From UBA1952 sp965246765 (GTDB lineage: Bacteria; Bacteroidota; Bacteroidia; Chitinophagales; Chitinophagaceae), in NCBI GenBank assembly GCA_965246765.1, contig CBDFFJ010000004.1:124001-188000 (forward strand): a stretch of DNA of 64,000 nucleotides, given 5' to 3'. Numbering within the stretch: position 1 is the first letter of the stretch; each line of letters opens with the position of its first letter. Under the pieces are notes generated by a model. It made no database searches. It was not told the origin of the DNA and saw only the letters and a list, made by a program, of their open reading frames with translations. The position numbers and the translations under genes were made by a program. This document shows, one piece after another, positions 16,746 through 25,609 of this stretch.

Positions 16746-17267
16746 TATTTTAATGTCTTTCAGTCCTTTCCAGATATCGTTCTTCGGGGCGTCTTCTGTG
16801 GCGCCAAGCTGGTTGAGCAGCTCCAGGGCTTCGGGATTGCACTGTCCTTCGGGATGGACTTTCTGCAGCGGCATGCTCAGCATCACGAATTCGTATATCC
16901 AGCCGGAGATGTCAATGACCGTCTCGTGGCGGGAGATGAATGCTACATCTGCCTCATCATCAGTTTCTTCCGCGTCTTCGTCCTCGCCGGTGAGCTTGAT
17001 GAGGAGGTCAAACTCGTCCCACAGGGCCAGTGGAAACTCGTCGCCGCAACGGTCGCAAGGGACTGTGACGGAGCCGGATATGTCAAAATGAAGCTGGAAG
17101 AAGCTTTGCTGGCGGTTGAAACGCAGCTTTACCTGCGCGGCCCAATCGCGGGTCTCGGCAGGTGCGCCGCGCTCCCGCATAAACTCATCGCCTACGCTGA
17201 ATTCATACACATGCTCCCCGACTTTCAACCCGAGCCATGCTATCTCAAATTCGCGGTTGTGTTTCAT
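16689..17267 (-). CDS. DUF177 (YceD-like) protein
   Basis: Protein of 192 residues of the YceD/DUF177 family, which in many bacteria precedes rpmF and has been linked to 23S rRNA metabolism. The core is visible in VTVPCDRCGDEFPLALWDEF and the following acidic stretch, then YEFVMLSMPLQKVHPEG and a C-terminal DIWKGLKDIK. The last 15 or so residues (KQNSKIQIPKENKKS) are encoded by the simple-sequence tract and are probably not ancestral. It heads the yceD-rpmF-plsX unit. Confidence 0.88.
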   Translation of the reverse strand: MKHNREFEIAWLGLKVGEHVYEFSVGDEFMRERGAPAETRDWAAQVKLRFNRQQSFFQLHFDISGSVTVPCDRCGDEFPLALWDEFDLLIKLTGEDEDAEETDDEADVAFISRHETVIDISGWIYEFVMLSMPLQKVHPEGQCNPEALELLNQLGATEDAPKNDIWKGLKDIKIDEEKQNSKIQIPKENKKS

Positions 17268-17707
17268 TCTGACCTTCTTCTGCTGCCCGATTCAATGAGC
17301 TTCAAATGCCCAAAGGGATTTTGGGGTTGCGAAGGTAAGGAAGATAAAGGAAATTAGGATGAAAAGTCTAATGGCTCGTTGAAATCTTCCGGCAGATTGT
17401 TGCGGCTTTTTAATAAGTTTTTATTTAGAAAACCATCTCCGACTTGCATCAGTTTCTGTGTTTTCATGCCGGGCTATGTTTTTCGTCGGTGCTTAATGGC
17501 GCGGACATTTACTGCTGTTCGCCTAACCCTTTTCATTCCCGTAGGGAACCTCACAGGCGCTGCGAGCGATTATACTTCCTGCGGGATTGACAAAATCGCT
17601 GTAAGGAGCTTATGCGCTTCAGGCGAATAACTTCTTACGGAAACTTGTCGTGATATTTTATCGGGACGACAAAATCGCTTTAAAGGATAGGCGCGTAATT
17701 TTAGGTT
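17268..17707. other. 440-bp intergenic region with repeats, no supported gene
   Basis: It contains a 12-bp direct repeat GACAAAATCGCT at 17589-17600 and 17668-17679, each followed by a TAAAGGA/TAAGGA-like word. Around the second copy lies an inverted pair TTGTCGT/ACGACAA. Farther left GTTCGCCT is mirrored by AGGCGAATAAC. An 83-codon frame here has no family resemblance and I do not call it. The region may be a decayed repeat element or hold the ogt promoter. Confidence 0.5.
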
Positions 17708-18241
17708 GTGCCCATTATAATCACCAGCATCAAAACGCCCGTCGGTGAGCTAATAGCCGGCGCCACGGACGCAGGCATTTGTTTGCTGGACTGGAAATAC
17801 CGGAAGATGCTGCCGGCCATTCAGCGCCGCATCAGCACGGGCCTGAACGATGTGTTTGAAGAAGGCAATCATCCGTTGCTTCAGCAAATGCGCTGCGAAC
17901 TGGACGAATATTTCACCGGAAAACGGATGGAGTTTTCTGTTCCATTACAAACAGTTGGCTCCCCCTTTCAGAAGTCTGTCTGGGATTCCCTAAGTCGCAT
18001 TCCTTACGGCAGGACTGTAACATACATGCACCAGGCTAGGGTTTACGGCGACGAAAAGGCTATACGAGCCATTGCAACGGCAAACGGTGCTAACAGCATT
18101 TCCGTCATCATTCCCTGTCACCGCGTAATAGGCGCAGATGGGGCGCTGACAGGCTATGCCGGCGGATTGAGCACTAAGCGCTGGCTGCTGGAGCACGAGC
18201 GCAAACACGCAGGCATAGAAATGCAGGCTTCGCTTTTCTAA
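17708..18241 (+). CDS. ogt: methylated-DNA-protein-cysteine S-methyltransferase
   Basis: Suicide DNA repair protein that takes alkyl groups from O6-alkylguanine onto its own cysteine. The active site C137 lies in IIPCHRVIG; the DNA-binding helix and the GALTGYAGGLSTKRWLLEHE tail match the Ogt/Ada-C family. The length of 177 residues is normal and the start is a GTG at 17708. The protein ends in QASLF (173-177), which resembles the beta sliding clamp binding pentapeptide. The RNase P RNA gene begins 19 bp later, and a Y-family polymerase and a radical SAM protein follow. Confidence 0.94.
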   Translation: MPIIITSIKTPVGELIAGATDAGICLLDWKYRKMLPAIQRRISTGLNDVFEEGNHPLLQQMRCELDEYFTGKRMEFSVPLQTVGSPFQKSVWDSLSRIPYGRTVTYMHQARVYGDEKAIRAIATANGANSISVIIPCHRVIGADGALTGYAGGLSTKRWLLEHERKHAGIEMQASLF

Positions 18242-18260
18242 AGCGTATTTTTACACCGAA

Positions 18261-18655
18261 CTACAAGCCGGGTTATCGCTACGCAGCAATGCATAGAGGA
18301 AAGTCCGGACAGCATAGAGCAGCGCACCGGCTAACGGCCGGGCAATCCGGGGCTTCGGCTCCGCTCAGCCACCGGATTGACAGATAGTGCCACAGAAAAT
18401 AACCGTCCGCCACGGCGGATAAGGGTGAAAATGTGGGGTAAGAGCCCACGGCTTTTATTGGCAACAATAATCGCGGGTAAACCTTGCGTGCTGAAATGCC
18501 AAATAGGCGAGTGATTCCGGGCGGCTCGTCCGGGTTCCTGAAAAGGACGCATTCGCGGGTTGGCAGCTAGAGCCTTGCAGCAATGTAAGGCTAAGATAAA
18601 TGATAGCCACTCAAGCAATTGGGTACAGAATCCGGCTTACAGGCTTGTAGTTTCT
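18261..18655 (+). ncRNA. rnpB: RNase P RNA (class A)
   Basis: Catalytic RNA that trims the 5' leader of tRNA precursors. Universal landmarks are present in order: GAGGAAAGTCCGGAC at 18296-18310, the ACAGAAAATAACCG region near 18390, AAGGGTGAAAATGTGGGGTA with AGAGCCCAC near 18425, GATAAATGATAGCCAC near 18596, and ACAGAATCCGGCTTA at 18625-18639. The end stem P1 pairs 18261-18269 with 18642-18650. A T-rich stretch follows and may end transcription. Confidence 0.96.
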
Positions 18656-18889
18656 TCTTGTTTTCCACACCCATTCATTAATGAATTTCACGCGGCGGCA
18701 GCGGTTTCGCGGCAGGCGCAACGTGAAGTCTGTATAAAATTGCGCTGCGCCCTCTGCGTATCCTTTACGTCTGATGCGTGAAATGACTGCTAGTTGTGGA
18801 TAAATTTCCGGGCGACGGAATAAATGCTTTGTTAGTATTGATGTCAACAGTCTGACACTATTAGTAGCAAACGATAAAAACCGTCCGCC

Positions 18890-20215
18890 ATGCAGTACTA
18901 TGCAAATGCAATGGTGGCGAAGCCTGAAGCAGTAGTGATGTATGTGGATATGAACAGCTTCTTCGCCTCCTGCGAGCAACAGAAAAACCCGGCCCTCCGC
19001 GGCCGCCCCATCGGCGTGACCGCCGGTAGCAAATACTATGCGGTCATTATTGCACCTTCCATTGAAGCCAAAAAGCTTGGTGTCAAAACGGGCATGCGCA
19101 TCAATGAAGTCAGGCAATTCTGTCCAGAGATTGTTCAGGTAGCCGCGAATCCTGTCCTTTATCGTGAGAAGCACATCGGCATCATGAAGGTGCTGCGCAG
19201 CTATTGCTCCGAAGGCGAAGTAATTCCAAAGAGCATTGACGAGGCCGCAATGAACCTGAGCGGCTACAAGCTGGTCTATAAAGACCTGAAAGTCATTGCA
19301 AGAAAAATCAAGGAAGACCTGATAGCCGAAGTAGGCGAGTGCGTCACCTGTTCCATCGGCATTGCGCCGAATACTTTTCTGGCAAAACTGGCAACGGACT
19401 TTGAAAAGCTCAACGGCCTGGTGGAAATCACGCGGGAAAACGTGGATGAATATCTCGCGCGCATCTCACTGACGGACATGCCTGGCATCGGCAAACGCAA
19501 TGAGCGCAGGCTGCAAATGATAGGCATCAAGACACCGCTGCAAATGCGGCACACATCGCAATCGCTGCTACGGAAAGCCTTTGGCGGGATAGCCGGCTAT
19601 TACTGGCATTGCCGCCTGAATTTTGCGGAGGTTGACCTGTACCACACGGGCGATTACCGCAGCATGAGCGCTACGCGGATGGTATCGCCGGAGCAGCGGG
19701 ATTCTTACGAAAAGCTGGACGCGTTGCTCATCTCGCTCTGCACAAAGCTGGAGCAGCGGCTCGTAACAACGGGCGCTTTCTGCAAGCAGATTTCTTTCTT
19801 CATCCGCTACAAAAATCTGACGGGCTGGGAAATGAGTGCCCACTTCAACGATGCCGTGCAGGATGCGATGGAGATGCGCTATTACATCCTGCAGCACATG
19901 CGCGCCTTTGAAATTTCCCGCCATTGCGGGCCGCTGCTGCACGATGGGACGAAACAGATGGGCATCACCATCATGGACTTTGTAAAAACCGATGAGGTGC
20001 AATATGGCCTCTTTGACAACCGTATGAAGCAGGACAAGCTGCGCAAAGTGCTCTATGGCATTAAGGACAAATGGGGCAAGTACACCGTGCGCAAAGCCAC
20101 GGAGCTGGTAGAGCCGAGCAAGATGGTAGATGCAATCGGCTTCGGCTCTGTGAAGGATTTGTACGAGGGCGGTGAGAGTCTGAATAAGTACCTATTGGAA
20201 GAAACGGACGAATAG
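18890..20215 (+). CDS. Y-family translesion DNA polymerase
   Basis: Error-prone polymerase of 441 residues of the UmuC/DinB superfamily. The catalytic acidic residues lie in MYVDMNSFFASCEQ and VIPKSIDEAAM; the thumb has ISLTDMPGIGKRNERRL with a helix-hairpin-helix; the little-finger domain follows from about residue 245. Near the C-terminus Q371-YGLF375 resembles a beta-clamp binding motif. There is no umuD beside it and no clear LexA-like box in the 234 bp upstream. A second possible start is 18911. It is too diverged for me to choose between DinB and UmuC names. Confidence 0.88.
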   Translation: MQYYANAMVAKPEAVVMYVDMNSFFASCEQQKNPALRGRPIGVTAGSKYYAVIIAPSIEAKKLGVKTGMRINEVRQFCPEIVQVAANPVLYREKHIGIMKVLRSYCSEGEVIPKSIDEAAMNLSGYKLVYKDLKVIARKIKEDLIAEVGECVTCSIGIAPNTFLAKLATDFEKLNGLVEITRENVDEYLARISLTDMPGIGKRNERRLQMIGIKTPLQMRHTSQSLLRKAFGGIAGYYWHCRLNFAEVDLYHTGDYRSMSATRMVSPEQRDSYEKLDALLISLCTKLEQRLVTTGAFCKQISFFIRYKNLTGWEMSAHFNDAVQDAMEMRYYILQHMRAFEISRHCGPLLHDGTKQMGITIMDFVKTDEVQYGLFDNRMKQDKLRKVLYGIKDKWGKYTVRKATELVEPSKMVDAIGFGSVKDLYEGGESLNKYLLEETDE

Positions 20216-20313
20216 GAACCGGTCTGACCGACCAAAGTGAGGTCTTACAGGTTCCGCCACGAGCAGAGATTTTCCAAACAACTAACCATGGTCAGCCCGG
20301 CTGCGCCGTACCG

Positions 20314-21399
20314 ATGAATTGTCCCATGATTAACCAACAAGCCAACAACCGTTTTGACAAAGGCCGCGGCGCGCAGTTCAATCCAAAGAATCGCTTCCTG
20401 AAAGGCGAGTACCTGCAGGAATTTCCGGAAGCCATTGACGATTGGGAAGCCGAGCCGCGTAAGACAGAATACATTTTTGACGAAAACAAAACCCTCGTCA
20501 ACAAAGTAACCAGCCCCGACGTAGGCATGATGTACTCCGCCAATCCTTATCAGGGCTGCGAGCACGGCTGTATCTATTGCTATGCGCGCAATTCCCACGA
20601 ATACTGGGGCTACTCTGCAGGGCTGGATTTTGAAAGCCGAATCGTGGTGAAAAAGAATGCCCCCGCGCTGCTGCGCAAATTTTTTGAGAACAAGAACTGG
20701 CAGCCCGCACCCATATCCCTTTCCGGCAATACCGATTGCTATCAGCCCATTGAGCGCCGGATGCGCATCACGAGGCAGCTGCTGGAAATCTGTCTGGAAT
20801 ACCGCAACCCCGTAGGCGTGCTTTCCAAGAACGCGCTTGTGTTGCGCGATACAGACATCCTACAGGAATTAGCGAAGCTGAACCTTGTCCGCGTCTTCTC
20901 ATCCATCACGTCCTTAGACGAAAACATCCGCCTGAAGATGGAGCCGCGCACGGCTTCTTACAAGCAACGCTTAAAGGTGGTAGAGACAATGTCCAGGCTC
21001 GGCATCCCGACGGGCATCATGAACGCCCCTATCATCCCCGGCCTTACCGATAAAGACATGCCCGCCGTGCTTAAAGGTGCCTCCGAAGCGGGCGCGAAGT
21101 GGGCAGGTTATACCGTGGTACGCCTCAACGGCGCCATCGGCCCTATCTTCCAGGACTGGCTCTTCAAAGCATTCCCTGACCGGGCTGAAAAAGTATGGCA
21201 TGCCATTCAGGAATGCCACGAGGGAGCGGTGAACGACAGCCGCTGGGGCAACCGCATCGTTGGCGACGGCAAATTTGCAGAGATGATACGCGACCAGTTC
21301 AAGCTCTTCTGCAAAAAGTACGGCCTCAACGAAGCAAAGATGGAATACAACACCAGCTTATTCAGAAGGATAAAAAATAGCCAGCTTCCCCTTTTTTAA
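20314..21399 (+). CDS. PA0069-family radical SAM protein
   Basis: Radical S-adenosylmethionine protein of 361 residues, related to spore photoproduct lyase. The iron-sulfur site is C82-x3-C86-x2-C89 in GCEHGCIYCYAR, followed by PISLSGNTDCYQPIE, and the C-terminal EGAVNDSRWGNRI and MEYNTSLFRRIK segments of the PA0069 group. The substrate is not established. It ends in QLPLF (357-361), close to the consensus clamp-binding peptide QL[SD]LF. It lies 98 bp after a Y-family polymerase, which together suggests work on DNA. Alternative start: 20326 (MINQQANN). Confidence 0.87.
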   Translation: MNCPMINQQANNRFDKGRGAQFNPKNRFLKGEYLQEFPEAIDDWEAEPRKTEYIFDENKTLVNKVTSPDVGMMYSANPYQGCEHGCIYCYARNSHEYWGYSAGLDFESRIVVKKNAPALLRKFFENKNWQPAPISLSGNTDCYQPIERRMRITRQLLEICLEYRNPVGVLSKNALVLRDTDILQELAKLNLVRVFSSITSLDENIRLKMEPRTASYKQRLKVVETMSRLGIPTGIMNAPIIPGLTDKDMPAVLKGASEAGAKWAGYTVVRLNGAIGPIFQDWLFKAFPDRAEKVWHAIQECHEGAVNDSRWGNRIVGDGKFAEMIRDQFKLFCKKYGLNEAKMEYNTSLFRRIKNSQLPLF

Positions 21400-21416
21400 T
21401 TCCCAACTTTGCCTCT

Positions 21417-22097
21417 ATGGCGGTAGGCGTGAGGAGGCTGATTTTTACCGGGGACGGCTCGCATTCTGTGGTGGAAGAGGATACGGGCATCACCTACCAT
21501 TCGCGACATGGCGCAATCCAGGAGTCGCGACATGTGTTTATTGAGGCGGGCCTGCATGCCGCGCAGTCCACCTTCCCCGCGGATACGCTTAGCGTCTTTG
21601 AGATGGGCTTCGGCACCGGCCTCAACGCTTTTCTCACGGCCATTGAGGCACTTGGCAGGCAGCCCGTGCGCTATGTTGCGCTGGACGCTTATCCGCTGGA
21701 GCTGGGCACCATTATTCTGCTCAATTATCCGGAGCAGCTGGGCCACGAAGACCTCTTCAACGCTATTCAGCTTGCACCCTGGAATGCCCTCGCGCCCATA
21801 CACAACGCGTTCTCGCTTCAGAAGCAGGCAGCCGGCCTGCTTGACTACGCCTGCGGACAGCGTTTTCACCTTATTTATTTTGACGCCTTTGCGCCTGAGG
21901 CGCAGCCGGAGCTCTGGACGGAAGCCGTTTTTAAAAAGCTGGGCGCATGCATGTATCCGGGCGGGCTGCTGGTTACCTACTGTAGCAAGGCGGCGGTGCG
22001 CCGCGCTTTGGAAGCCGCCGGATGGCAGGTGGAGAAGCTGCCGGGCCCTGCCGGAAAGCGTGAAATGGCGCGTGCGCGCTGGACGGACGGCGCTTAG
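21417..22097 (+). CDS. mnmD: tRNA U34 methyltransferase MnmD
   Basis: SAM-dependent methyltransferase for the last step of 5-methylaminomethyl-2-thiouridine formation at the wobble position of tRNA. In E. coli it is the N-terminal half of MnmC; here, as in most Bacteroidota, it stands alone (226 residues). Motifs: GDGSHSVVEEDTGITYHSRHG at the N-terminus, the SAM site FEMGFGTGLNAF, HLIYFDAFAPEAQPELW, and TYCSKAAVRRAL. It starts 17 bp after the radical SAM gene. Confidence 0.94.
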   Translation: MAVGVRRLIFTGDGSHSVVEEDTGITYHSRHGAIQESRHVFIEAGLHAAQSTFPADTLSVFEMGFGTGLNAFLTAIEALGRQPVRYVALDAYPLELGTIILLNYPEQLGHEDLFNAIQLAPWNALAPIHNAFSLQKQAAGLLDYACGQRFHLIYFDAFAPEAQPELWTEAVFKKLGACMYPGGLLVTYCSKAAVRRALEAAGWQVEKLPGPAGKREMARARWTDGA

Positions 22098-22132
22098 ACT
22101 CTCCCGCAGCGACAAAAGGCCGGGTGGGCAGA

Positions 22133-23854
22133 TTACTCATTCGTAAGCTTGTACAATCCCGCAGCCGTTACACGTAAGTCCTGCGCACGGAGGGCGACGC
22201 CAAAAGGTAACTCGCGAGCGCTCAGCATCACCCGGTAGGTGCTTCCCGCGTCAAATGAAATGCATACCGGTACCCGCAGATTTATATCCGGCCTGTCCCA
22301 GTTGAAGTAAATCTTGTGGTCTTTGAAAGAAGCCTTCCACGTTAAGGTGGGAACGTACGTGCTGCGCAGATAGATGTCAAAAAACGCTTTCAAATCCCTC
22401 CCCACAAACCTGCTGATATAATCCTCCACCTCCTTACTCGTAACAATCTTGTGGTAAAAATCCCGGTTCAATCCACGCAGCAATTGCCGGAATGCCGAGT
22501 CGTTGTTTATCATCATCCGTATCATATGCACCACCGCCGCGCCTTTGTCGTACTTGTCGCTTGAGCCTTCATCGTTCACGCCGTAGTCGCCTATTACCGG
22601 GCGGTCGTTCTTGATGTTTTTCCATTCTCCCTGAGCGTAGGCGAAGGCGCTGTCTTTGCCTTTTATCCATTCTGCGAAGAGGGTTTCGGTGTAGGTGGTG
22701 AAGCCTTCGTGCAGCCAGTTGTCGGCGATGTCTTGGGCAGTGATGCTGTTGCCGAACCACTCGTGGCCGCTTTCGTGGATGATGATGAAGTCGAAGGACA
22801 TGCCTACGCCGGTGCCGCTGCGGTCTATGGGGCCGGTGGGGCGGTAGTAGCCGTTGGTGTAGTGATTGCCGTAGGCGATGGCGCTCTGGTGCTCCATGCC
22901 GAGGTAGGGGGCCTCCACCAGCTTGTAGCCATCCTCGTAGAAAGGGTAGGGGCCCATCCACCATTCAAAGCAGCGGAGCATCTCTTTGGCTTGTGCCCAT
23001 TGTTTGCGGGCCTTGGCCTCGTTGTAGCGGAGGGGGTAGAAGTCTAAGTCCAGCACGCCCTTCTCGCCATGGAGGGTGTCGTGCCAGTGGGCGTAGTCGC
23101 CTATGTAGAAGGTGGTGTTGTAGGTGTTGATGGGGTTGTGAATGCGCCAAACATCTGCGCCGGCAGTTATTGGACTTATTGAAAGCAAGCGTTCTCTGAT
23201 CTGCCCGGTAAAAGCGTTTTCAATAAATAATGTATCGCCCAACGTGCCTTCGCCATTGGCAATTATTCCTAAGCCTGATGGATAATTTTCTATTAGAAGC
23301 TCAGTGCCAAGCTCCGGTTCATCACCTTGATAGTCCTTACAAGGCCACCAACTACTTGCACCTAAGCCTTGACAAGCCACTGCAATCCACGGCTTGCCCA
23401 TGCTGTCTTTCGTCCAGATAAAGCCGCCATCCCAAGGTGGATTTATTGCAGCTCTAGGTTTCCCTTTAAATGTTAGAGTTAAACGCTCTTGCTCACCAAT
23501 CTTCTTTGGCCACAAGGGGTTTGTTTTCTTTAACCAATAAACATTTCCTTCCCTGACGAAATTGTGGCTAGGCGGGTCGTAATCGCCATTGAAGTATGGA
23601 ATTGCGCGCATCAATTCCATTCCTTCCTGCAAATCAATTTGCATGCTATCCGAAGGAGTACTAATGACTTTGAAAGTTATTGTTACACTCCCTGAAATTT
23701 CCTTTGTTGCTGTGTCCAAACTTATGTGCAGTTCATACTTCACCACATCCCACCAATCCCGCCCCCTCCCATTACTCCCCCGCAGCGTATCCTGCCGCGT
23801 ATAAGCATCCCCATAAAAAGGCAGCAGCAAGAGCAGAAGAAGCAATCGTTTCAT
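22133..23854 (-). CDS. M1 family metallopeptidase, secreted
   Basis: Zinc aminopeptidase of 573 residues with a signal peptide (MKRLLLLLLLLPFYGDA), so periplasmic or surface. The zinc site H360-E-S-G-H364 followed by E383 in NWLHEGF is complete, and GMEHQSAIAYG stands where M1 enzymes have the GxMEN substrate motif. An N-terminal beta-sandwich domain (to about residue 220) precedes the catalytic domain; the usual long helical C-terminal domain is missing, as in the shorter Bacteroidota M1 group. It probably degrades peptides outside the inner membrane. Confidence 0.9.
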   Translation of the reverse strand: MKRLLLLLLLLPFYGDAYTRQDTLRGSNGRGRDWWDVVKYELHISLDTATKEISGSVTITFKVISTPSDSMQIDLQEGMELMRAIPYFNGDYDPPSHNFVREGNVYWLKKTNPLWPKKIGEQERLTLTFKGKPRAAINPPWDGGFIWTKDSMGKPWIAVACQGLGASSWWPCKDYQGDEPELGTELLIENYPSGLGIIANGEGTLGDTLFIENAFTGQIRERLLSISPITAGADVWRIHNPINTYNTTFYIGDYAHWHDTLHGEKGVLDLDFYPLRYNEAKARKQWAQAKEMLRCFEWWMGPYPFYEDGYKLVEAPYLGMEHQSAIAYGNHYTNGYYRPTGPIDRSGTGVGMSFDFIIIHESGHEWFGNSITAQDIADNWLHEGFTTYTETLFAEWIKGKDSAFAYAQGEWKNIKNDRPVIGDYGVNDEGSSDKYDKGAAVVHMIRMMINNDSAFRQLLRGLNRDFYHKIVTSKEVEDYISRFVGRDLKAFFDIYLRSTYVPTLTWKASFKDHKIYFNWDRPDINLRVPVCISFDAGSTYRVMLSARELPFGVALRAQDLRVTAAGLYKLTNE

Positions 23855-24036
23855 TGTCTGAACCTTGAAAGGATAAATAGGTTTAAGGCTGCTAAAGTAA
23901 TCCTGCCCGTCCTTCTACCCTTTCGGTTTGTCTGGCTGCCGGTAAGGCATATGGCACATTGGTTTTCTCAAGCGGTCATAAGCTGGTGCGCGGCAAATTT
24001 TGTGTCCTGCGGCTTATTAACCAATCTTGCAGGCTG

Positions 24037-25530
24037 ATGATAAATCCGGAGCGCAAAAGATGGATGAAGCCTGCCCTGTGGGTTCTGGTATTGCTGCCCG
24101 TCTGGCTGCGGCTTACTGCGCTGCCCATACAACTATGGGATGAGTCAAGGCTGGCGATGAATGCGCTTGAGATGTACAGCGACGGCGATTGGATCACGAC
24201 GCACTTCAGAGGATTGCCGGATATGTGGAACACGAAGCCGCCCCTGTTGATCTGGCTGCAGGTGGTGAGCTTCAGGCTGTTCGGAATCAATGAATTTGCG
24301 CTGCGCTTGCCCTCCGCACTGGCCGGCACAGCCACCTGCATGCTGCTGTATAGCTTTCTTCATCGCGCCACAAAGAACGTGCTGCTTGCAGCATTATCCG
24401 TCCTAATTCTCGTTACATCGTATGGCTTTATCAAGTATCATCATAGCCCGCGTACGGGTGACTATGATGCGCTGCTGACTTTGTATACTACGGCTTATTC
24501 GCTTTCCTTCTACCGTTTTATTGAGGAAGAGAAAGGGAAGCACCTGATTACGGCCATCGTGTGTGTGACCCTGGCTGTGCTTGTCAAGGGCGTAGCTGGT
24601 CTGTTTTTCCTGCCCGGCCTGTTGCTTTATGCCCTCTACCGCAGAAAGCTTACTGCCATATTCAAATCACCCCTGTTTTATGCCGGCATCGCGGTCTTTG
24701 TGGTATTTGCCGGAGGCTACTACTGGTTGCGTGAGGCGCATAACCCCGGCTATCTGCAGGCAGTTATGAGCAATGAGCTTGGCGGCCGCATGTTTAATCA
24801 TCTGGATGCAACGGAAAAACGCGCAAGACAACCTTTTTACTATTATGATCTGATCACCACGCTTGACTTCCGGTTTTGGTATCTGTTTCTGCCATTCGGG
24901 GCAGCGCTGGGCCTATTCACTAAAGATTTAGTGCTGCGGCGGATTGTCGTTCTGTCGCTCACTCTTTGTGTAACATTCTTTGCCGTCATCGCGCTCGCAT
25001 CCAATAAGCACGATTGGTACGATATGCCGATGTACCCGTTTCTGTCTGTGCTGGCCGCTACCGGTATCTGCCTCTTCACAACCATCCTGCTGAAATCAAA
25101 AGCCTGGGATGGTATCCTGACGCGCAATGCCTTGCCGCTAGTGTTTGGGGCGGTCGCGCTTACGGCATATCTGCATATCCTCACCGATTGCCTGAAGCCC
25201 GATCCCGGTGAGTGGGCGATAGAGAATACTTCGGCCTGCCGGTACCTGAAAGCCATCTATCATGGAAACGAGCAGCCGCCTGCCGATCGCAACATTGTAG
25301 TTGCGATGAATGATGAGTATCAGGCAAATGTGGAGTGGTACGCTAAAGTGCTTGCCCGAAAAAACATTTACCTGAAACTTCAGCGCTACGAGGCGCTGGA
25401 GCCTGCAAAATTTGTCGTGGTTTATAATGACAAGCTGTTTTGGCGGCTTGAAGCCGATTATGACGTAGTGCTGCAGCGGCGTCTGCTTGGCGACCGCGTG
25501 CGCATATATCAGGTGAGTCGCAAAAGGTAA
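24037..25530 (+). CDS. glycosyltransferase family 39 (ArnT/PMT-like)
   Basis: Polytopic membrane glycosyltransferase of 497 residues that uses a polyprenyl-phosphate sugar donor. The first periplasmic loop holds the catalytic WDESRLAMNALEM and the THFRGLPDMWNTKPPLLIWL segment typical of ArnT/GT39. Ten or more hydrophobic helices and a soluble C-terminal domain follow. The start at 24037 (MINPERKRW) puts the first helix at the N-terminus. The acceptor (lipid A, protein or other glycan) cannot be read. No ArnB/C/D-type partners are present. Confidence 0.86.
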   Translation: MINPERKRWMKPALWVLVLLPVWLRLTALPIQLWDESRLAMNALEMYSDGDWITTHFRGLPDMWNTKPPLLIWLQVVSFRLFGINEFALRLPSALAGTATCMLLYSFLHRATKNVLLAALSVLILVTSYGFIKYHHSPRTGDYDALLTLYTTAYSLSFYRFIEEEKGKHLITAIVCVTLAVLVKGVAGLFFLPGLLLYALYRRKLTAIFKSPLFYAGIAVFVVFAGGYYWLREAHNPGYLQAVMSNELGGRMFNHLDATEKRARQPFYYYDLITTLDFRFWYLFLPFGAALGLFTKDLVLRRIVVLSLTLCVTFFAVIALASNKHDWYDMPMYPFLSVLAATGICLFTTILLKSKAWDGILTRNALPLVFGAVALTAYLHILTDCLKPDPGEWAIENTSACRYLKAIYHGNEQPPADRNIVVAMNDEYQANVEWYAKVLARKNIYLKLQRYEALEPAKFVVVYNDKLFWRLEADYDVVLQRRLLGDRVRIYQVSRKR

Positions 25531-25609
25531 GCCGGCAAATGGGAGTGCATAAATGAATGCCTGGCGCAGTTTTTAATCCTGCTAACGGATACATTTACCA
25601 CCGTAATCA

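Noticed and set aside
17379..17630. 83-codon frame in the spacer before ogt
   Set aside because: No family resemblance, poor composition, and it overlaps repeats.
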